From Saprospiraceae bacterium (GTDB lineage: Bacteria; Bacteroidota; Bacteroidia; Chitinophagales; Saprospiraceae): 37,288 nucleotides of DNA. The notes beneath the pieces were generated by a model. It was not told where the DNA came from. It was given only the letters and a program-made list of their open reading frames with translations, and ran no database searches. Location: assembly GCA_028284395.1 (NCBI GenBank), contig JANQRV010000302.1, positions 1 to 37,288 on the forward strand. The letters are read 5' to 3'. A program made the position numbers and the translations under genes. Below are positions 15,461 to 24,706 of the stretch, piece by piece. Every line of letters starts with the position of its first letter. The stretch's first letter is position 1.

Positions 15461-16021
15461 CTAATCTACTAGATCTACAATGGGTATGTCATCGACCATA
15501 ACGTCTTTCAAAACCGATTGCCCTTGCTTGATATGGACTAATGCATAGACATTTTTGTTCTTTTGCGTGGAAAGTTTTCTAAAGAGATCCTCAACCTTTG
15601 GAGCTTTCGACTCCTCTAAATAGAAACGCTCAAAAGGAAAATCCAGAAAGACCATTCTTATGTTGTTATTATCGTAGCTATTGCGGATGGTTACTTTCAA
15701 AAAATCTACCTCATCATCGAAGGGAGCTTCCCGGTCCAGGTCGTAAATCTCAGCAAACCCTTTCTGGTTTGTTCGAAGGCTGGCGTAGGCCGTTTCGTTA
15801 GACTGCCATTGCTCTCCGTCATAATCCCGGAACTCGCTCGCTTCAAAACCCAACACCATGTACTTTCCCCGAAAGGGATCGTTGGGATCCACTGGCACCG
15901 TTTTGAACTTATACACCTTTCCTTCCTTAAGAATTCGTTCTCCTTGTAACACCAATTGCAACGGAAAAAACCATTGAACCAATGCAACCAGGATGAATAG
16001 AGCGATGGGCAACTGTTTCAT
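15461..16021 (-). CDS. GDYXXLXY-domain membrane-anchored protein
   Basis: 186 residues from the ATG at 16021; a TTG two codons upstream is unlikely. One N-terminal hydrophobic helix (about 4-24) is followed by an outside domain. DPNDPFRGKYMVLGFE (about 50-65) is a variant of the GDYxxLxY motif that names the family, with RFYLEE as a second conserved site. In many bacteria this protein is encoded directly after a DUF2157 membrane protein, as here (17 nt gap), so the two probably form a complex. Biochemical function unknown. Confidence 0.85.
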   Translation of the reverse strand: MKQLPIALFILVALVQWFFPLQLVLQGERILKEGKVYKFKTVPVDPNDPFRGKYMVLGFEASEFRDYDGEQWQSNETAYASLRTNQKGFAEIYDLDREAPFDDEVDFLKVTIRNSYDNNNIRMVFLDFPFERFYLEESKAPKVEDLFRKLSTQKNKNVYALVHIKQGQSVLKDVMVDDIPIVDLVD

Positions 16022-16038
16022 ATTCAATTTTTTGGCTT

Positions 16039-17364
16039 TTACGAAACGCTCTGTTCCCCCCTGCGCTTCTTAAGAAACCACGAGTTGAACAAGAAAAACC
16101 CGACCCCAACTGCCATTAGCAACAGACCACGCAATACAAAACTTAAGTTCGTATCGAAAAACCGGCAAAAGATCAGGGCGGTAATGATTAGTAATCCATA
16201 ATTTAAGATCCCGAGGTGATTGGCTTCGGTTCCCCGGTTGATGGTAAAAACCCCCATCAGGAAGACCAGAAAATTGATGAGGATGGTCGCCGGTCCGGGA
16301 AGCTGTTGCCCCAATAAAAAAAGCAACAAATACAATGCAAAAACCAAGTTGATTGGATTGCTGCGCATCCCTTTGCCTTGTCGACCACTAATGAAGAGTA
16401 AAAAAATCGCCAATGTCACCAACAGGGCAATAGCCCATAAATGAGGAGAGGATAAGAAAGAGGCTTTCTGACTTTCTTCGCCAACCGCCTCCCAGAAAGC
16501 GGAAAAACTACCTACTAACAGTAGTACCAGCATCCCCGTTGAACCCAGAATAAGATACCCATTATTTCGAAGTTTTTGTCGATTGAAAAAATCGAGCTGC
16601 CCAATCAGATATAACACCCCAAATAAACTCATATAGGTGGCAAACATGATGAAGAAAGAGCCGTCTGAAATGGTTCCCAAGACCGCAATGACTGATAGGG
16701 GTACCAACCAATTGTGAAAGGTTGTAAAATTACTCTTTGGTCTATTCCGTAACAGCCAATAATAGTGGGGCACCGCTAACAGCAATAATCCCCAGTACAG
16801 ATAGGGCTCTCCTACAGGATATTTCCAGTAACCAACTTCGCCAGCGAAATAAGTGATTCCCGCCAAATATAGTAGCGAAACGATCGACGAACGAAGCACA
16901 TAAATCAGTGGTACAATTAACAACATCCAAGTCAATAGAAAATCACTGATGTCTCCCGGGATATTGTATATTTGGCTGATCATAGCCATACAAGCCCCCA
17001 CGGCAAAATATAGAAAGGTCCCACTTCCCTCCTTCCAGGCCACTGCTTCTTTTCTTTTCAGAAGTGTAAATAGAACACCTCCTTGCCCAAGTATCAGTGG
17101 TATAAAGGCCAAAATTGTTTTTGTGGCACGTGGAAACTGATCCCAATTATGAGCAATAATCAAAATAAGGCCCAGGCCAACCAATAAGGCCCCTAGAATA
17201 CCGAAGGCAATGTACAGGCGGTTCGGCGCTGCTGCATCCCGATCCTGGTAGTAAGCTTGAATATGCTCGGCAATTTCAGAAGTAATGACCCCGGCCGATC
17301 TTAATTCTTCCAATTCCTTTTGGATTCTCCGACTCAAAATACGGGTTGGTTTTGTTGATCCCAC
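16039..17364 (-). CDS. DUF2157 polytopic membrane protein
   Basis: 441 residues. The N-terminal 45 residues are a soluble DUF2157 helix pair (RIQKELEELRSAGVITSEIAEHIQAYY); the remainder is about 11-12 transmembrane helices, starting with LYIAFGILGALLVGLGLILIIAHNW (about 50-74), whose HNWDQ end is a family signature. Function unknown; it pairs with the GDYXXLXY protein encoded downstream. The only start consistent with the full N-terminal domain is a GTG at 17364, so the start is somewhat uncertain. Confidence 0.87.
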   Translation of the reverse strand: MGSTKPTRILSRRIQKELEELRSAGVITSEIAEHIQAYYQDRDAAAPNRLYIAFGILGALLVGLGLILIIAHNWDQFPRATKTILAFIPLILGQGGVLFTLLKRKEAVAWKEGSGTFLYFAVGACMAMISQIYNIPGDISDFLLTWMLLIVPLIYVLRSSIVSLLYLAGITYFAGEVGYWKYPVGEPYLYWGLLLLAVPHYYWLLRNRPKSNFTTFHNWLVPLSVIAVLGTISDGSFFIMFATYMSLFGVLYLIGQLDFFNRQKLRNNGYLILGSTGMLVLLLVGSFSAFWEAVGEESQKASFLSSPHLWAIALLVTLAIFLLFISGRQGKGMRSNPINLVFALYLLLFLLGQQLPGPATILINFLVFLMGVFTINRGTEANHLGILNYGLLIITALIFCRFFDTNLSFVLRGLLLMAVGVGFFLFNSWFLKKRRGEQSVS

Positions 17365-17461
17365 TAAAGTAACATTTTGACCTAACCATTCATCATATAA
17401 GTCAGACGAAAGTAATGCATACCGGCCTCGAATGGCTATCTTCGCATAAAATCAACCCAAT

Positions 17462-17968
17462 ATGCTATTAAGAAAGCTTTCGGTAGTTTTATTTTTTATC
17501 TTTTCATTTCTCGCCGTCCAGGGACAAATGGCCGCAGAATTGTCAGAAGACGAAGAACAAGTTATGAAAGTAGTCCTTCACCTCTTCGATGGCATGCGGG
17601 CCGGAGATAGTTCAATGGTACGTTCTGTCTTCCACAGTCAAGTCCAGATGTATACCTCCTTCACTGATAAGGCCGGTAATCCGATGCTAAAAAAAGACAA
17701 CGTCGAAAAATTCATTGCCGCAGTTGGCAGTCCACACGATGAGATATGGGACGAGCCACTATGGGACACCGAAATACGGATCGACGGAAACCTAGCCCAG
17801 GTTTGGACCAAATATGCCTTTTACGCCGGGAAAAAGTTCAGTCATTGCGGCGTGGATGCCTTCCATTTGACCAGAACTTCTGACGGTTGGAAAATCTTTC
17901 ATTTGACGGACACGCGCCAACGAGAAGACTGTCAAGTACCAGAACACATTAGCAGTGCGAGAAAATGA
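17462..17968 (+). CDS. Exported NTF2-like (SnoaL/DUF4440-type) protein
   Basis: 168 residues. Signal peptide about 1-21 (ends VQGQ). The mature part is one NTF2-like alpha+beta barrel: VVLHLFDGMRAGDSSMVRSVFHSQVQMYTSF (about 38-68), LAQVWTKYAFYAGKKFSHCGVDAFHLTRTSDGWKI. This fold holds small ligands or serves as a scaffold; the catalytic identity cannot be told. TATCTTCG at 17437-17444 is a near match to the -7 promoter box. Monocistronic, convergent with the next gene (13 nt). Confidence 0.82.
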   Translation: MLLRKLSVVLFFIFSFLAVQGQMAAELSEDEEQVMKVVLHLFDGMRAGDSSMVRSVFHSQVQMYTSFTDKAGNPMLKKDNVEKFIAAVGSPHDEIWDEPLWDTEIRIDGNLAQVWTKYAFYAGKKFSHCGVDAFHLTRTSDGWKIFHLTDTRQREDCQVPEHISSARK

Positions 17969-17981
17969 CCCCTTAACGCAA

Positions 17982-18251
17982 TTATTGTGGGTTTCCGCGA
18001 CGATTCAGTTCGTCATCGATCAACCGTAATCGCCTTTGTACCGAAAAGAACAGGGCTATGCAGCTTGCTAAAAATACCAAGTTGATGCTATCCTGGGTTG
18101 CCCAATTACCCGAGGTCCACTTAAAGCTTATAATTGCAACGAAGGCAATGTTGACGACGATATAGACCCATTTGAGAATAGAGGCGAATTTCCTTTTCTC
18201 CTTCAGTTTCTCCAATGGCATATCCTCGATCGTTGGTTCCTGTTTTGCCAT
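17982..18251 (-). CDS. Small two-helix membrane protein, unknown
   Basis: 89 residues: acidic/basic N-terminus, hydrophobic helices at about 26-43 and 56-70, then a charged tail RRLRLIDDELNRRG. No motif recognised. It is the last gene of the minus-strand run that begins with the sialate O-acetylesterase and may be co-transcribed with it. Confidence 0.65.
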   Translation of the reverse strand: MAKQEPTIEDMPLEKLKEKRKFASILKWVYIVVNIAFVAIISFKWTSGNWATQDSINLVFLASCIALFFSVQRRLRLIDDELNRRGNPQ

Positions 18252-18284
18252 AATAATGGATTTATTGGTCCTTCGAAATTGCGA

Positions 18285-18488
18285 TTAGGCGTCTCTTTCA
18301 AAATACAGGTAGAAATAAACGGCAAAACCAAAATCAGTGGCATCAGTAGAGACCAGCCGGTATCCCTGAGCTGCATATTCATCCAGTTTGGCCTGAATAT
18401 CAGCTGCAGAGGCTTTTACAATATGTTCCTTATCCAATGTAAGCTTCGAATAGTAAATTAAAGATTCCAGTTTGTATTCCTTCTTCAT
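18285..18488 (-). CDS. DUF4177-like small protein
   Basis: 67 residues. The pattern IQAKLDEYAAQGYRLVSTDATDFGFAVYFYLYFER is typical of DUF4177, a small soluble domain of unknown role: a helix (LNELGxEGWELV type) followed by two strands. It lies 29 nt after the preceding membrane protein gene and 33 nt before the next, consistent with an operon. Confidence 0.65.
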   Translation of the reverse strand: MKKEYKLESLIYYSKLTLDKEHIVKASAADIQAKLDEYAAQGYRLVSTDATDFGFAVYFYLYFERDA

Positions 18489-18517
18489 CTTTTTAATTGA
18501 TTATGAGCGTTTAAAGA

Positions 18518-19144
18518 CTATTTCTCCTTGGATAACTTATCTATCTTTTTGACATTCCCAGAAATCGGTGCAATGCTAATCGACTTTGCTCCTTCCAGTA
18601 AAAAGAACACGTATTGGCTGTTGTGTCCAATCATGTAAATACCCTCCTGGTCACCATCGGTGTAAGTTAATTGATGTGTCAATTTGAATTTTCCGCTCTC
18701 TATTTTTTCTTTGATCTTCGCCCCGTTGCCAATAGCAAATCCGATGTATGCGGAGAAGATCATGATGGCGGAAAGGATGACCAATCCTTTCATTTGTTGA
18801 TCAGCAGAATATTGATGATCTAATTTTTCGATGTCGTTTTTTTGTCGAAACTCTGGACTCTCCCGCTTTTTGCGATACGTTGCCCGATTGTAAAGCGTCA
18901 GGCCATAAACTGCAATTGGCATCAAGATGATAGCGATCGGAAAAATAATACCCTTAGCCAAATAATTAGCGGGGCTTAACAATATGTCCAGAACATTGGA
19001 ATAGTTCATAATATTGATGCCCATAAATCCATAAAAAACCGAATCGCTCATGATGCCGAGCAATAACAAATAGATGTAGCCAATGGACAGATAATCCTGT
19101 ACACTGCGGTCGAATTTGATTTTATCTTCACCTTCTTTATTCAT
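18518..19144 (-). CDS. Three-helix membrane protein, unknown
   Basis: 208 residues from the ATG at 19144; earlier ATGs at 19150 and 19168 would approach or overlap the upstream stop. Hydrophobic segments lie near residues 18-40, 53-75 and 112-132. The C-terminal domain (KIESGKFKLTHQLTYTDGDQEGIYMIGHNSQYVFFLLEGAKSISIAPI) is likely beta-rich and extracytoplasmic. Not recognised. Starts 17 nt after the sialate O-acetylesterase stop, so probably translated from the same message. Confidence 0.7.
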   Translation of the reverse strand: MNKEGEDKIKFDRSVQDYLSIGYIYLLLLGIMSDSVFYGFMGINIMNYSNVLDILLSPANYLAKGIIFPIAIILMPIAVYGLTLYNRATYRKKRESPEFRQKNDIEKLDHQYSADQQMKGLVILSAIMIFSAYIGFAIGNGAKIKEKIESGKFKLTHQLTYTDGDQEGIYMIGHNSQYVFFLLEGAKSISIAPISGNVKKIDKLSKEK

Positions 19145-19161
19145 AGGCATATGATCTGGTC

Positions 19162-21090
19162 CTACCAATCATCGCTTCTAAATGGCGAGGCTGGTAATCC
19201 TTCTTGGTTGTAGAGGTTGCAATCGTCCGGGTTGTTCGCCCAGGCATACCGTACAGCTACCGGTTCCAGAACTTTTTCACTCCACACGATGACGCGATCT
19301 TCCTCGATCCGTGCCTGGGCCCAGTGAAACTGTTGATCTGCTCCGGCAATTGCAAAGCCCTTCAGGTAACCATACTTATCTTTGGCGACCAGACCACTAC
19401 CAATGTGGTCAAATTCGATGGCGATGCTTCTACCCTGTACCTGATGTTTGCGATAGACTGGGCCCGAATAGACGAGCTCCTCTCCATAAGCGATCTTTCG
19501 CGCACCAAGTGCCAGCCGATAACCGACATCTTTTTTGTTCCTCGGATGAATGTCATCGGCTTCTCCGATGTCGATGATCACCGCTTGTCCGGTTTTGGAC
19601 GTCGTGGTGAGCACCTTTGACTGCGACTCCCTGAGCATGGCCCAATCACTGTCGACAGGTTGGGTTGCCGCTTCCATGAAGTTGGCCAATTGCACAAACA
19701 GAAAAGGAAAGTCCCCAATCCCCCATTTAAAACGCCAATCTTTAATCATGTCGGCAAACTGATCTCGATAGGTAAATGCACGATCTCCTCCAGCATTGGA
19801 TTCTCCCTGATACCAAATGACCCCCTTCATTCCGTACCCTAGCATTGGATGGATCATATGGTTATACAGCATTGTCGGCGTTTGGTGAACGCCCGTTGAA
19901 GATGCCCGATAGGCTCCAACTTTGTATTTCCAGTCTCCAGCCAAAGAAGTTTCAAAGGAAGCCGATTTAGCGTACATCAACTCCGGGTTACCGTATATAC
20001 CGCCACCGCCGCCCGTGTCTTCCACCCGCACAGTAATCACATTGATACCAGGATGCAGGTCGTCCGCATCAACTCGATACCGGCGAATCTCATTGTACGA
20101 CTGTTTCATTCCTCCAACCATCTTACCATTGACCCAAACCTGGTCGGAGTCATCGATTTTTGCCAGACCAAGTTCGAGGCCCTCTTTTACCCCGTCCGGA
20201 GGGATCTGAACAGATTTTCTAAACCAAACAACACCATCCAGACCCTTTAACTGAGCATCTTCCCACAGCTGCGGCAAACTCATTGTATTCCAGGAGGAAT
20301 CATCCAACCCCGAATCTGCCCAAAGCGGAATATTTCCTTTCATGCCGGCATCCTTATCGGGCAGTTTTCCGGCCACAGCCTCCAGTCTCTTCCGGTTTTT
20401 CATTCGCTCCTTCTCCTGGTTACTTTGCAACAGGGCCAAGGCTTCTTGCGGGTTTCCATCCATTTGTACTTCAGCCGCTGTCCAGGCCTCGATGCTACTA
20501 CCACCCCAGGAAGAGTTAATCAATCCGACCGGCACATTTAATTTTTTTCGCAGTTCCTTTGCAAAATAATAGCCGACCGCGGTGAATTGTCCGACTGATC
20601 CCGGAGAGCAGACTTCCCAATTTCCACCGGGCAAGCGCTTTTCCAAAGAGAAACTACCTTCTCGCGGAACTTTAAAATGACGAATAAGGTCGTCTTTGGC
20701 GGCAGCAATTTCCTGCTCTGCTTCATCGGTATTCTTCAGGATCCATTCCATATTCGATTGCCCGGAACAGACCCAGACTTCACCAACTAAAATATTGGTA
20801 AGTTCAATTGTTTGGTCTTCGCCAAGGATGGTCATTTCGTACGGCCCGCCCGCAGCTACCGGCGAGAGCTTCACATGCCATCTCCCATCAGAGTCTGCAG
20901 TTGACCGATATTCTTTGCCCAAAAAAGAAACAACTACTTCCGTGCCCGAAGCGGCCCAACCCCATATTGGAACGGATTCATTGCGTTGTAAGACCATATT
21001 ATTCCCTACTAATTGAGAAGTGGATAATTGAGCAAAACCCGTCACGGAAACCAAAGTTAATATTGAAAACAGGCAGATTAATCGTTTCAT
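19162..21090 (-). CDS. Sialate O-acetylesterase, exported
   Basis: 642 residues from the ATG at 21090, which starts a good signal peptide (MKRLICLFSILTLVSVTGFAQ); the frame is open 40 codons upstream without coding character. It is an SGNH-type esterase removing O-acetyl groups from sialic acids or other acetylated glycans. The nucleophile motif SGQSNMEW is at 109-116 (Ser112), GLINSSWGGSSIEAW is the oxyanion region, WYQGESNAG is family-specific, and the catalytic Asp-His is in DIHP (about 513-516). A jelly-roll sugar-binding insert (about 265-400, GVVWFRKSVQIP) interrupts the catalytic domain, as usual in this family. No sialidase or sialic-acid catabolic genes are in the window. Confidence 0.9.
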   Translation of the reverse strand: MKRLICLFSILTLVSVTGFAQLSTSQLVGNNMVLQRNESVPIWGWAASGTEVVVSFLGKEYRSTADSDGRWHVKLSPVAAGGPYEMTILGEDQTIELTNILVGEVWVCSGQSNMEWILKNTDEAEQEIAAAKDDLIRHFKVPREGSFSLEKRLPGGNWEVCSPGSVGQFTAVGYYFAKELRKKLNVPVGLINSSWGGSSIEAWTAAEVQMDGNPQEALALLQSNQEKERMKNRKRLEAVAGKLPDKDAGMKGNIPLWADSGLDDSSWNTMSLPQLWEDAQLKGLDGVVWFRKSVQIPPDGVKEGLELGLAKIDDSDQVWVNGKMVGGMKQSYNEIRRYRVDADDLHPGINVITVRVEDTGGGGGIYGNPELMYAKSASFETSLAGDWKYKVGAYRASSTGVHQTPTMLYNHMIHPMLGYGMKGVIWYQGESNAGGDRAFTYRDQFADMIKDWRFKWGIGDFPFLFVQLANFMEAATQPVDSDWAMLRESQSKVLTTTSKTGQAVIIDIGEADDIHPRNKKDVGYRLALGARKIAYGEELVYSGPVYRKHQVQGRSIAIEFDHIGSGLVAKDKYGYLKGFAIAGADQQFHWAQARIEEDRVIVWSEKVLEPVAVRYAWANNPDDCNLYNQEGLPASPFRSDDW

Positions 21091-21205
21091 AGTATGGCAT
21101 AGATTGGATTCGGCGGTAGAATTACAAAATTTGTGCTCAATTACCAAAAAACGGACGAATTCTTCCAAAATCCGAAAAGCGCGATCGGTCAGACTCAAAT
21201 TGAAA

Positions 21206-21213
21206 TACATTTG
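21206..21213 (+). promoter_or_regulatory. -7 promoter element for the small secreted peptide gene
   Basis: TACATTTG, a perfect TAnnTTTG box, 47 nt before the ATG at 21261. No clear -33 box. It supports that the short ORF is transcribed. Confidence 0.45.
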
Positions 21214-21260
21214 TAAGCGAAATCATCATTAAACAATTCAGGCTCCTAAAGTTCCTAAAG

Positions 21261-21491
21261 ATGAAAATTCAAAAAATATTCTTCACGTTCGGTTTTCTCC
21301 TTGCCCTAACGACTGCTGCATCCGCTTCCGTCAATCCCGTGACTGAGGTAGAAAAGGTTCGACCTCTCGTTGCCGATCACGGAGAAGTGGTTGAAGCAGC
21401 GATCGAAGAATTTGATAAAAGTGTGGAGATCTGGGTCATTCCAGTACCAACTGCTGCTGCATACAAATATAAGGAGGGGGTTCCAGCCTAA
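21261..21491 (+). CDS. Small exported peptide, unknown
   Basis: 76 residues. A clear signal peptide (MKIQKIFFTFGFLLALTTAASAS, cleavage probably near 22-24) leaves a mature peptide of about 53 residues, acidic in the middle (EVVEAAIEEFDKSVEIWVIPV) and ending KYKEGVPA. No family recognised. A perfect -7 box lies upstream. It stands alone between two minus-strand genes; being short and orphan, it is only moderately certain. Confidence 0.5.
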   Translation: MKIQKIFFTFGFLLALTTAASASVNPVTEVEKVRPLVADHGEVVEAAIEEFDKSVEIWVIPVPTAAAYKYKEGVPA

Positions 21492-21679
21492 GACCGTCAC
21501 TATCCACAACAACGCCTCTCCATTGATTCTACTCTCCCATCGATCCTGCTTAAACGCACTACATCCAGGGATTCAAAAAAATAATGAATAATATTTCGTC
21601 CAGAAAACATGGCTCAAATTTGGCGGGGCAGGGCTAATATTTGGTTTGATCCGCTTGAAATTCGGCATGGAATCAATAC

Positions 21680-24600
21680 TTAAACCGAATCTATCTCTTC
21701 CATTGTTTTGATTTGCAATTGTACCGACGTTCCAATCACTCTGTCTTCCGCATCCCGGACTTCTTCAATCTTTACCTTATCGTCTGATGGATCTTGGTCC
21801 AATAACTTCAATCTCTTGTGGGTGATGGTCATTCCAATGGATTTATGACCGGTCATGGACTGATCTTTATGGCTCTGCGATTGAAAAAACCCGACACCGT
21901 TGTCCCGCAAGGATACTAAGAGCGAATCGCCCTTTTTTTCATATTGGATATGAATAAGACCATTTCGCCTACGCTCTTTCAGACCATGTAAAATGGCGTT
22001 TTCAACATAAGGTTGAATTAGTAGTGGAGGAATACGGATCTTTCGGGGATCAATGGAATGATGCATTTCGATGGTGTAATTAAAGCGATCTTCAAATCGC
22101 ATCTTTTCTAACTCTAGGTAGTTTTCCAAGATCTGGATATCGGTCTCCAGCGGGATGACATTGCTTTGGGTCGAATCCAGCACGCTTCTGACCAATCTTG
22201 CGAAACGGGACAGATAACGGGTTGCATTGGCCTTGTCGCCAGAGGCTATAAACCCCTGAATGGAATTGAGGCAATTAAAAATGAAGTGTGGGTTCATCTG
22301 AGACCTAAGTGCCAGCTGTTTAAGCTGAAACACTTCTTTATCAAAAGCCGCCTCTTTTCGAACCTGCTGGATTCGATACTGGTATAAGCTATAGACAATA
22401 CTCGTTAAGAGAAAGACCGCAATTGATCCAAACCACCAGGTTTGCCAAAATGGCGGTCGTATTTCGAAATGCAGAAATGCCGATTCGCTCCAAATGCCAT
22501 CTTCATTTTGGGACTGAACTTCGAAGGCATAATTATCAGGGGCAAGCGCTGAAAAATTGATCGATCGGTTTTGGGTAAATGCCCAGTCCACTCCGGATTG
22601 CAACCGGTAACGGTATTTAATTTGCCCATTCAGTTTATAATTGATCGCCAGGACCCGGATTTCCACATTATTTTGGGCAAAGGGAATTTTACTTAAAGAG
22701 GGAATAGCTATTTTTTTTCCATTGATTCGGACTTGCTCAATCACTGGTAGCGTGGACTCCCGATTTTTCGACTGTATTCTTGGAAGCCGAGCAAGTCCTC
22801 GGGTAGTGGCTACCCAAATTTCGTCGCCCTTGGAGTCAATGTCCGTAATTTCATTGGAGGGCAGGCCATCGGCAATTGTAATATTGGTCACGGTAGGATT
22901 GCCCGATGCATGCAGTTCGACGAGGTTTAGGCCATTGAGTGTTCCCACCCAAATATTCTGGGCCTCATCAACGTGCACTCTCTCGGTCATACTGGCTGTG
23001 AGCCCCTGTTCTGTACTGATTTGTTGAAAGGATTGATCAGGTTTCCAAAGCAATATGCCACCTCCCTTAGTCCCAATCACCAGCGTAGAATCTTTCATTT
23101 GTGTAATGTCTTCCACCCTTAACTGCAGGCCAGCGTGCAAATGACCATAGGCTTTTAAAGAATCCGATTTCCATTCAAAAAGTCCTTCAATTCTACCCAC
23201 CCATACCCGGCCGTTCAGATCTTGAAAGACCCGCATGGTGCGCCCTCTAACTTCTTCCGAAAGATAGCTGGTAGAAAACTCCGATTTTGCACTGACCGCA
23301 TTAATCTTCGCAAATCCCCGAGCCCCAGAACTGCAACCCCACAGCGCATTTTGAGCAACATTAAGGAACAGTCGCTTATTGGCGAAACCGGAGGGGCGAT
23401 CAATTTCTCCGGATGGTTTGTAGATCGTAGCTGCGGCCCAGGCACCGCCGTCAAAGTAAACCAGGCTACTACCAGCTCTCCATAACCTTCCACTATTGGG
23501 ATCGTAGGCAAGGTCGAACACCTGGCTACGCACATCTTCTTCAGGGTGTCCATAAATCTTCTTCAACTTCTTTTCGCGGACAAAGAGATGGTATACCTCA
23601 CCATTGTCCAAACCAATAAATACCTCCCCTTGGTTTTTCACTTCTACAGCGGTAATGTATTCTTCAGACAAGCCCATCTGGCGGTTATAGATCTCGTAAT
23701 CGATATTGGGAGTATAGAAAATACTGTTTTCTGTAGTTCCAAACCAATACCCCCCAGCACGGTCCTGAGCAATGTGGCTCACCGAATAGCCACTTAGCAT
23801 TTCCTGGTAATTATTGGTTGGAATGGATGATATTCCTGGATATCGACGTGCTCCTCCCTTAATGGCGTGTCCTATGAATATTTCATTGTCGGCGTTTTGA
23901 AAAGATGTAATTACCAAGTGAGGATAGACATCACTCCAGATAAGTGATTCGTTTTCGAAGAGAAATCCAATTCCGCCCAGCGAAAAAAAATCGTATCTCC
24001 CTCTGAAAGCTCCACCTTCAAACCGGTTAAAAATGGGTCGGTAATCTTGTCGCAACAACTCGTGAATTTGTCGAATAGAATCTTCGTAAAAAATCAACGG
24101 TAGTCGATAGGAATCGACTATTGCCGGACGAGGTTTTCCCTTTGGAGCTTTGGTTAGAAATACAGGAATGGTTTCACCTTCGATCTTATATAACAAGTAA
24201 CCACCCCATCCTTTAAATCTGAGTAGTCTTTCTTCACCATTTGGATCCACGATCAATACGCCAAGTCCATTCAGACCAATGTGTAAATTGCCAGCAGCAT
24301 CTTCATACGTGATTCCGACTTGTTGAAATTCCTTTCTATGGTTCAAGAGAAGATCGTTATACGCAAAGGGAGCAATGCTGTCCTGATATACATAAAGATT
24401 CCCGGACAAGGTGCTCATCCAAATCCGTCCTTCCCGTCCTTGACTCAAATACAGAACTACGTTATTCTTCAACCCTTGTTCTGGACCAAAATTTTCAAAC
24501 TCATAACCGTTGAATCGGCTCACTCCATTATCAGTTGAAACCCAGATATAACCCTTTCTATCTTCCAATATGTCATAAACCTCCGGACTCGGCAATCCAT

Positions 24601-24697
24601 GATCGGTAGAATAGTGCCTAAAGGCCGGTTGCGGGCTTTGCCCAATGAGTGGGCCCGCTATCACCAAACACGGTATCAATGCCAGCAGCAGTCTCAT
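21680..24697 (-). CDS. Reg_prop/Y_Y_Y sensor histidine kinase (LytS-type)
   Basis: 1005 residues. Signal peptide 1-19, then two seven-bladed-propeller-like sets of reg_prop repeats (about 25-640) with motifs such as ILEDRKGYIWVSTDNGVSRF (43-62) and NIWVGTLNGL (581-590). A Y_Y_Y domain (about 680-748), one transmembrane helix (752-772) and a coiled linker precede the His_kinase/HATPase part: QMNPHFIFNCLNSIQ (800-814, phosphorylated His804), PYVENAILHG (896-905) and RDNGVGF (931-937). It senses a periplasmic signal and phosphorylates the LytTR regulator encoded 9 nt upstream. Similar kinases often control polysaccharide or envelope genes; the target here is unknown. Confidence 0.92.
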   Translation of the reverse strand: MRLLLALIPCLVIAGPLIGQSPQPAFRHYSTDHGLPSPEVYDILEDRKGYIWVSTDNGVSRFNGYEFENFGPEQGLKNNVVLYLSQGREGRIWMSTLSGNLYVYQDSIAPFAYNDLLLNHRKEFQQVGITYEDAAGNLHIGLNGLGVLIVDPNGEERLLRFKGWGGYLLYKIEGETIPVFLTKAPKGKPRPAIVDSYRLPLIFYEDSIRQIHELLRQDYRPIFNRFEGGAFRGRYDFFSLGGIGFLFENESLIWSDVYPHLVITSFQNADNEIFIGHAIKGGARRYPGISSIPTNNYQEMLSGYSVSHIAQDRAGGYWFGTTENSIFYTPNIDYEIYNRQMGLSEEYITAVEVKNQGEVFIGLDNGEVYHLFVREKKLKKIYGHPEEDVRSQVFDLAYDPNSGRLWRAGSSLVYFDGGAWAAATIYKPSGEIDRPSGFANKRLFLNVAQNALWGCSSGARGFAKINAVSAKSEFSTSYLSEEVRGRTMRVFQDLNGRVWVGRIEGLFEWKSDSLKAYGHLHAGLQLRVEDITQMKDSTLVIGTKGGGILLWKPDQSFQQISTEQGLTASMTERVHVDEAQNIWVGTLNGLNLVELHASGNPTVTNITIADGLPSNEITDIDSKGDEIWVATTRGLARLPRIQSKNRESTLPVIEQVRINGKKIAIPSLSKIPFAQNNVEIRVLAINYKLNGQIKYRYRLQSGVDWAFTQNRSINFSALAPDNYAFEVQSQNEDGIWSESAFLHFEIRPPFWQTWWFGSIAVFLLTSIVYSLYQYRIQQVRKEAAFDKEVFQLKQLALRSQMNPHFIFNCLNSIQGFIASGDKANATRYLSRFARLVRSVLDSTQSNVIPLETDIQILENYLELEKMRFEDRFNYTIEMHHSIDPRKIRIPPLLIQPYVENAILHGLKERRRNGLIHIQYEKKGDSLLVSLRDNGVGFFQSQSHKDQSMTGHKSIGMTITHKRLKLLDQDPSDDKVKIEEVRDAEDRVIGTSVQLQIKTMEEIDSV

Positions 24698-24706
24698 ATT
24701 CCGTGA

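Noticed and set aside
22641..23027. 128-codon plus-strand frame inside the reg_prop kinase
   Set aside because: Shadow of the kinase coding region; no start signal or domain.
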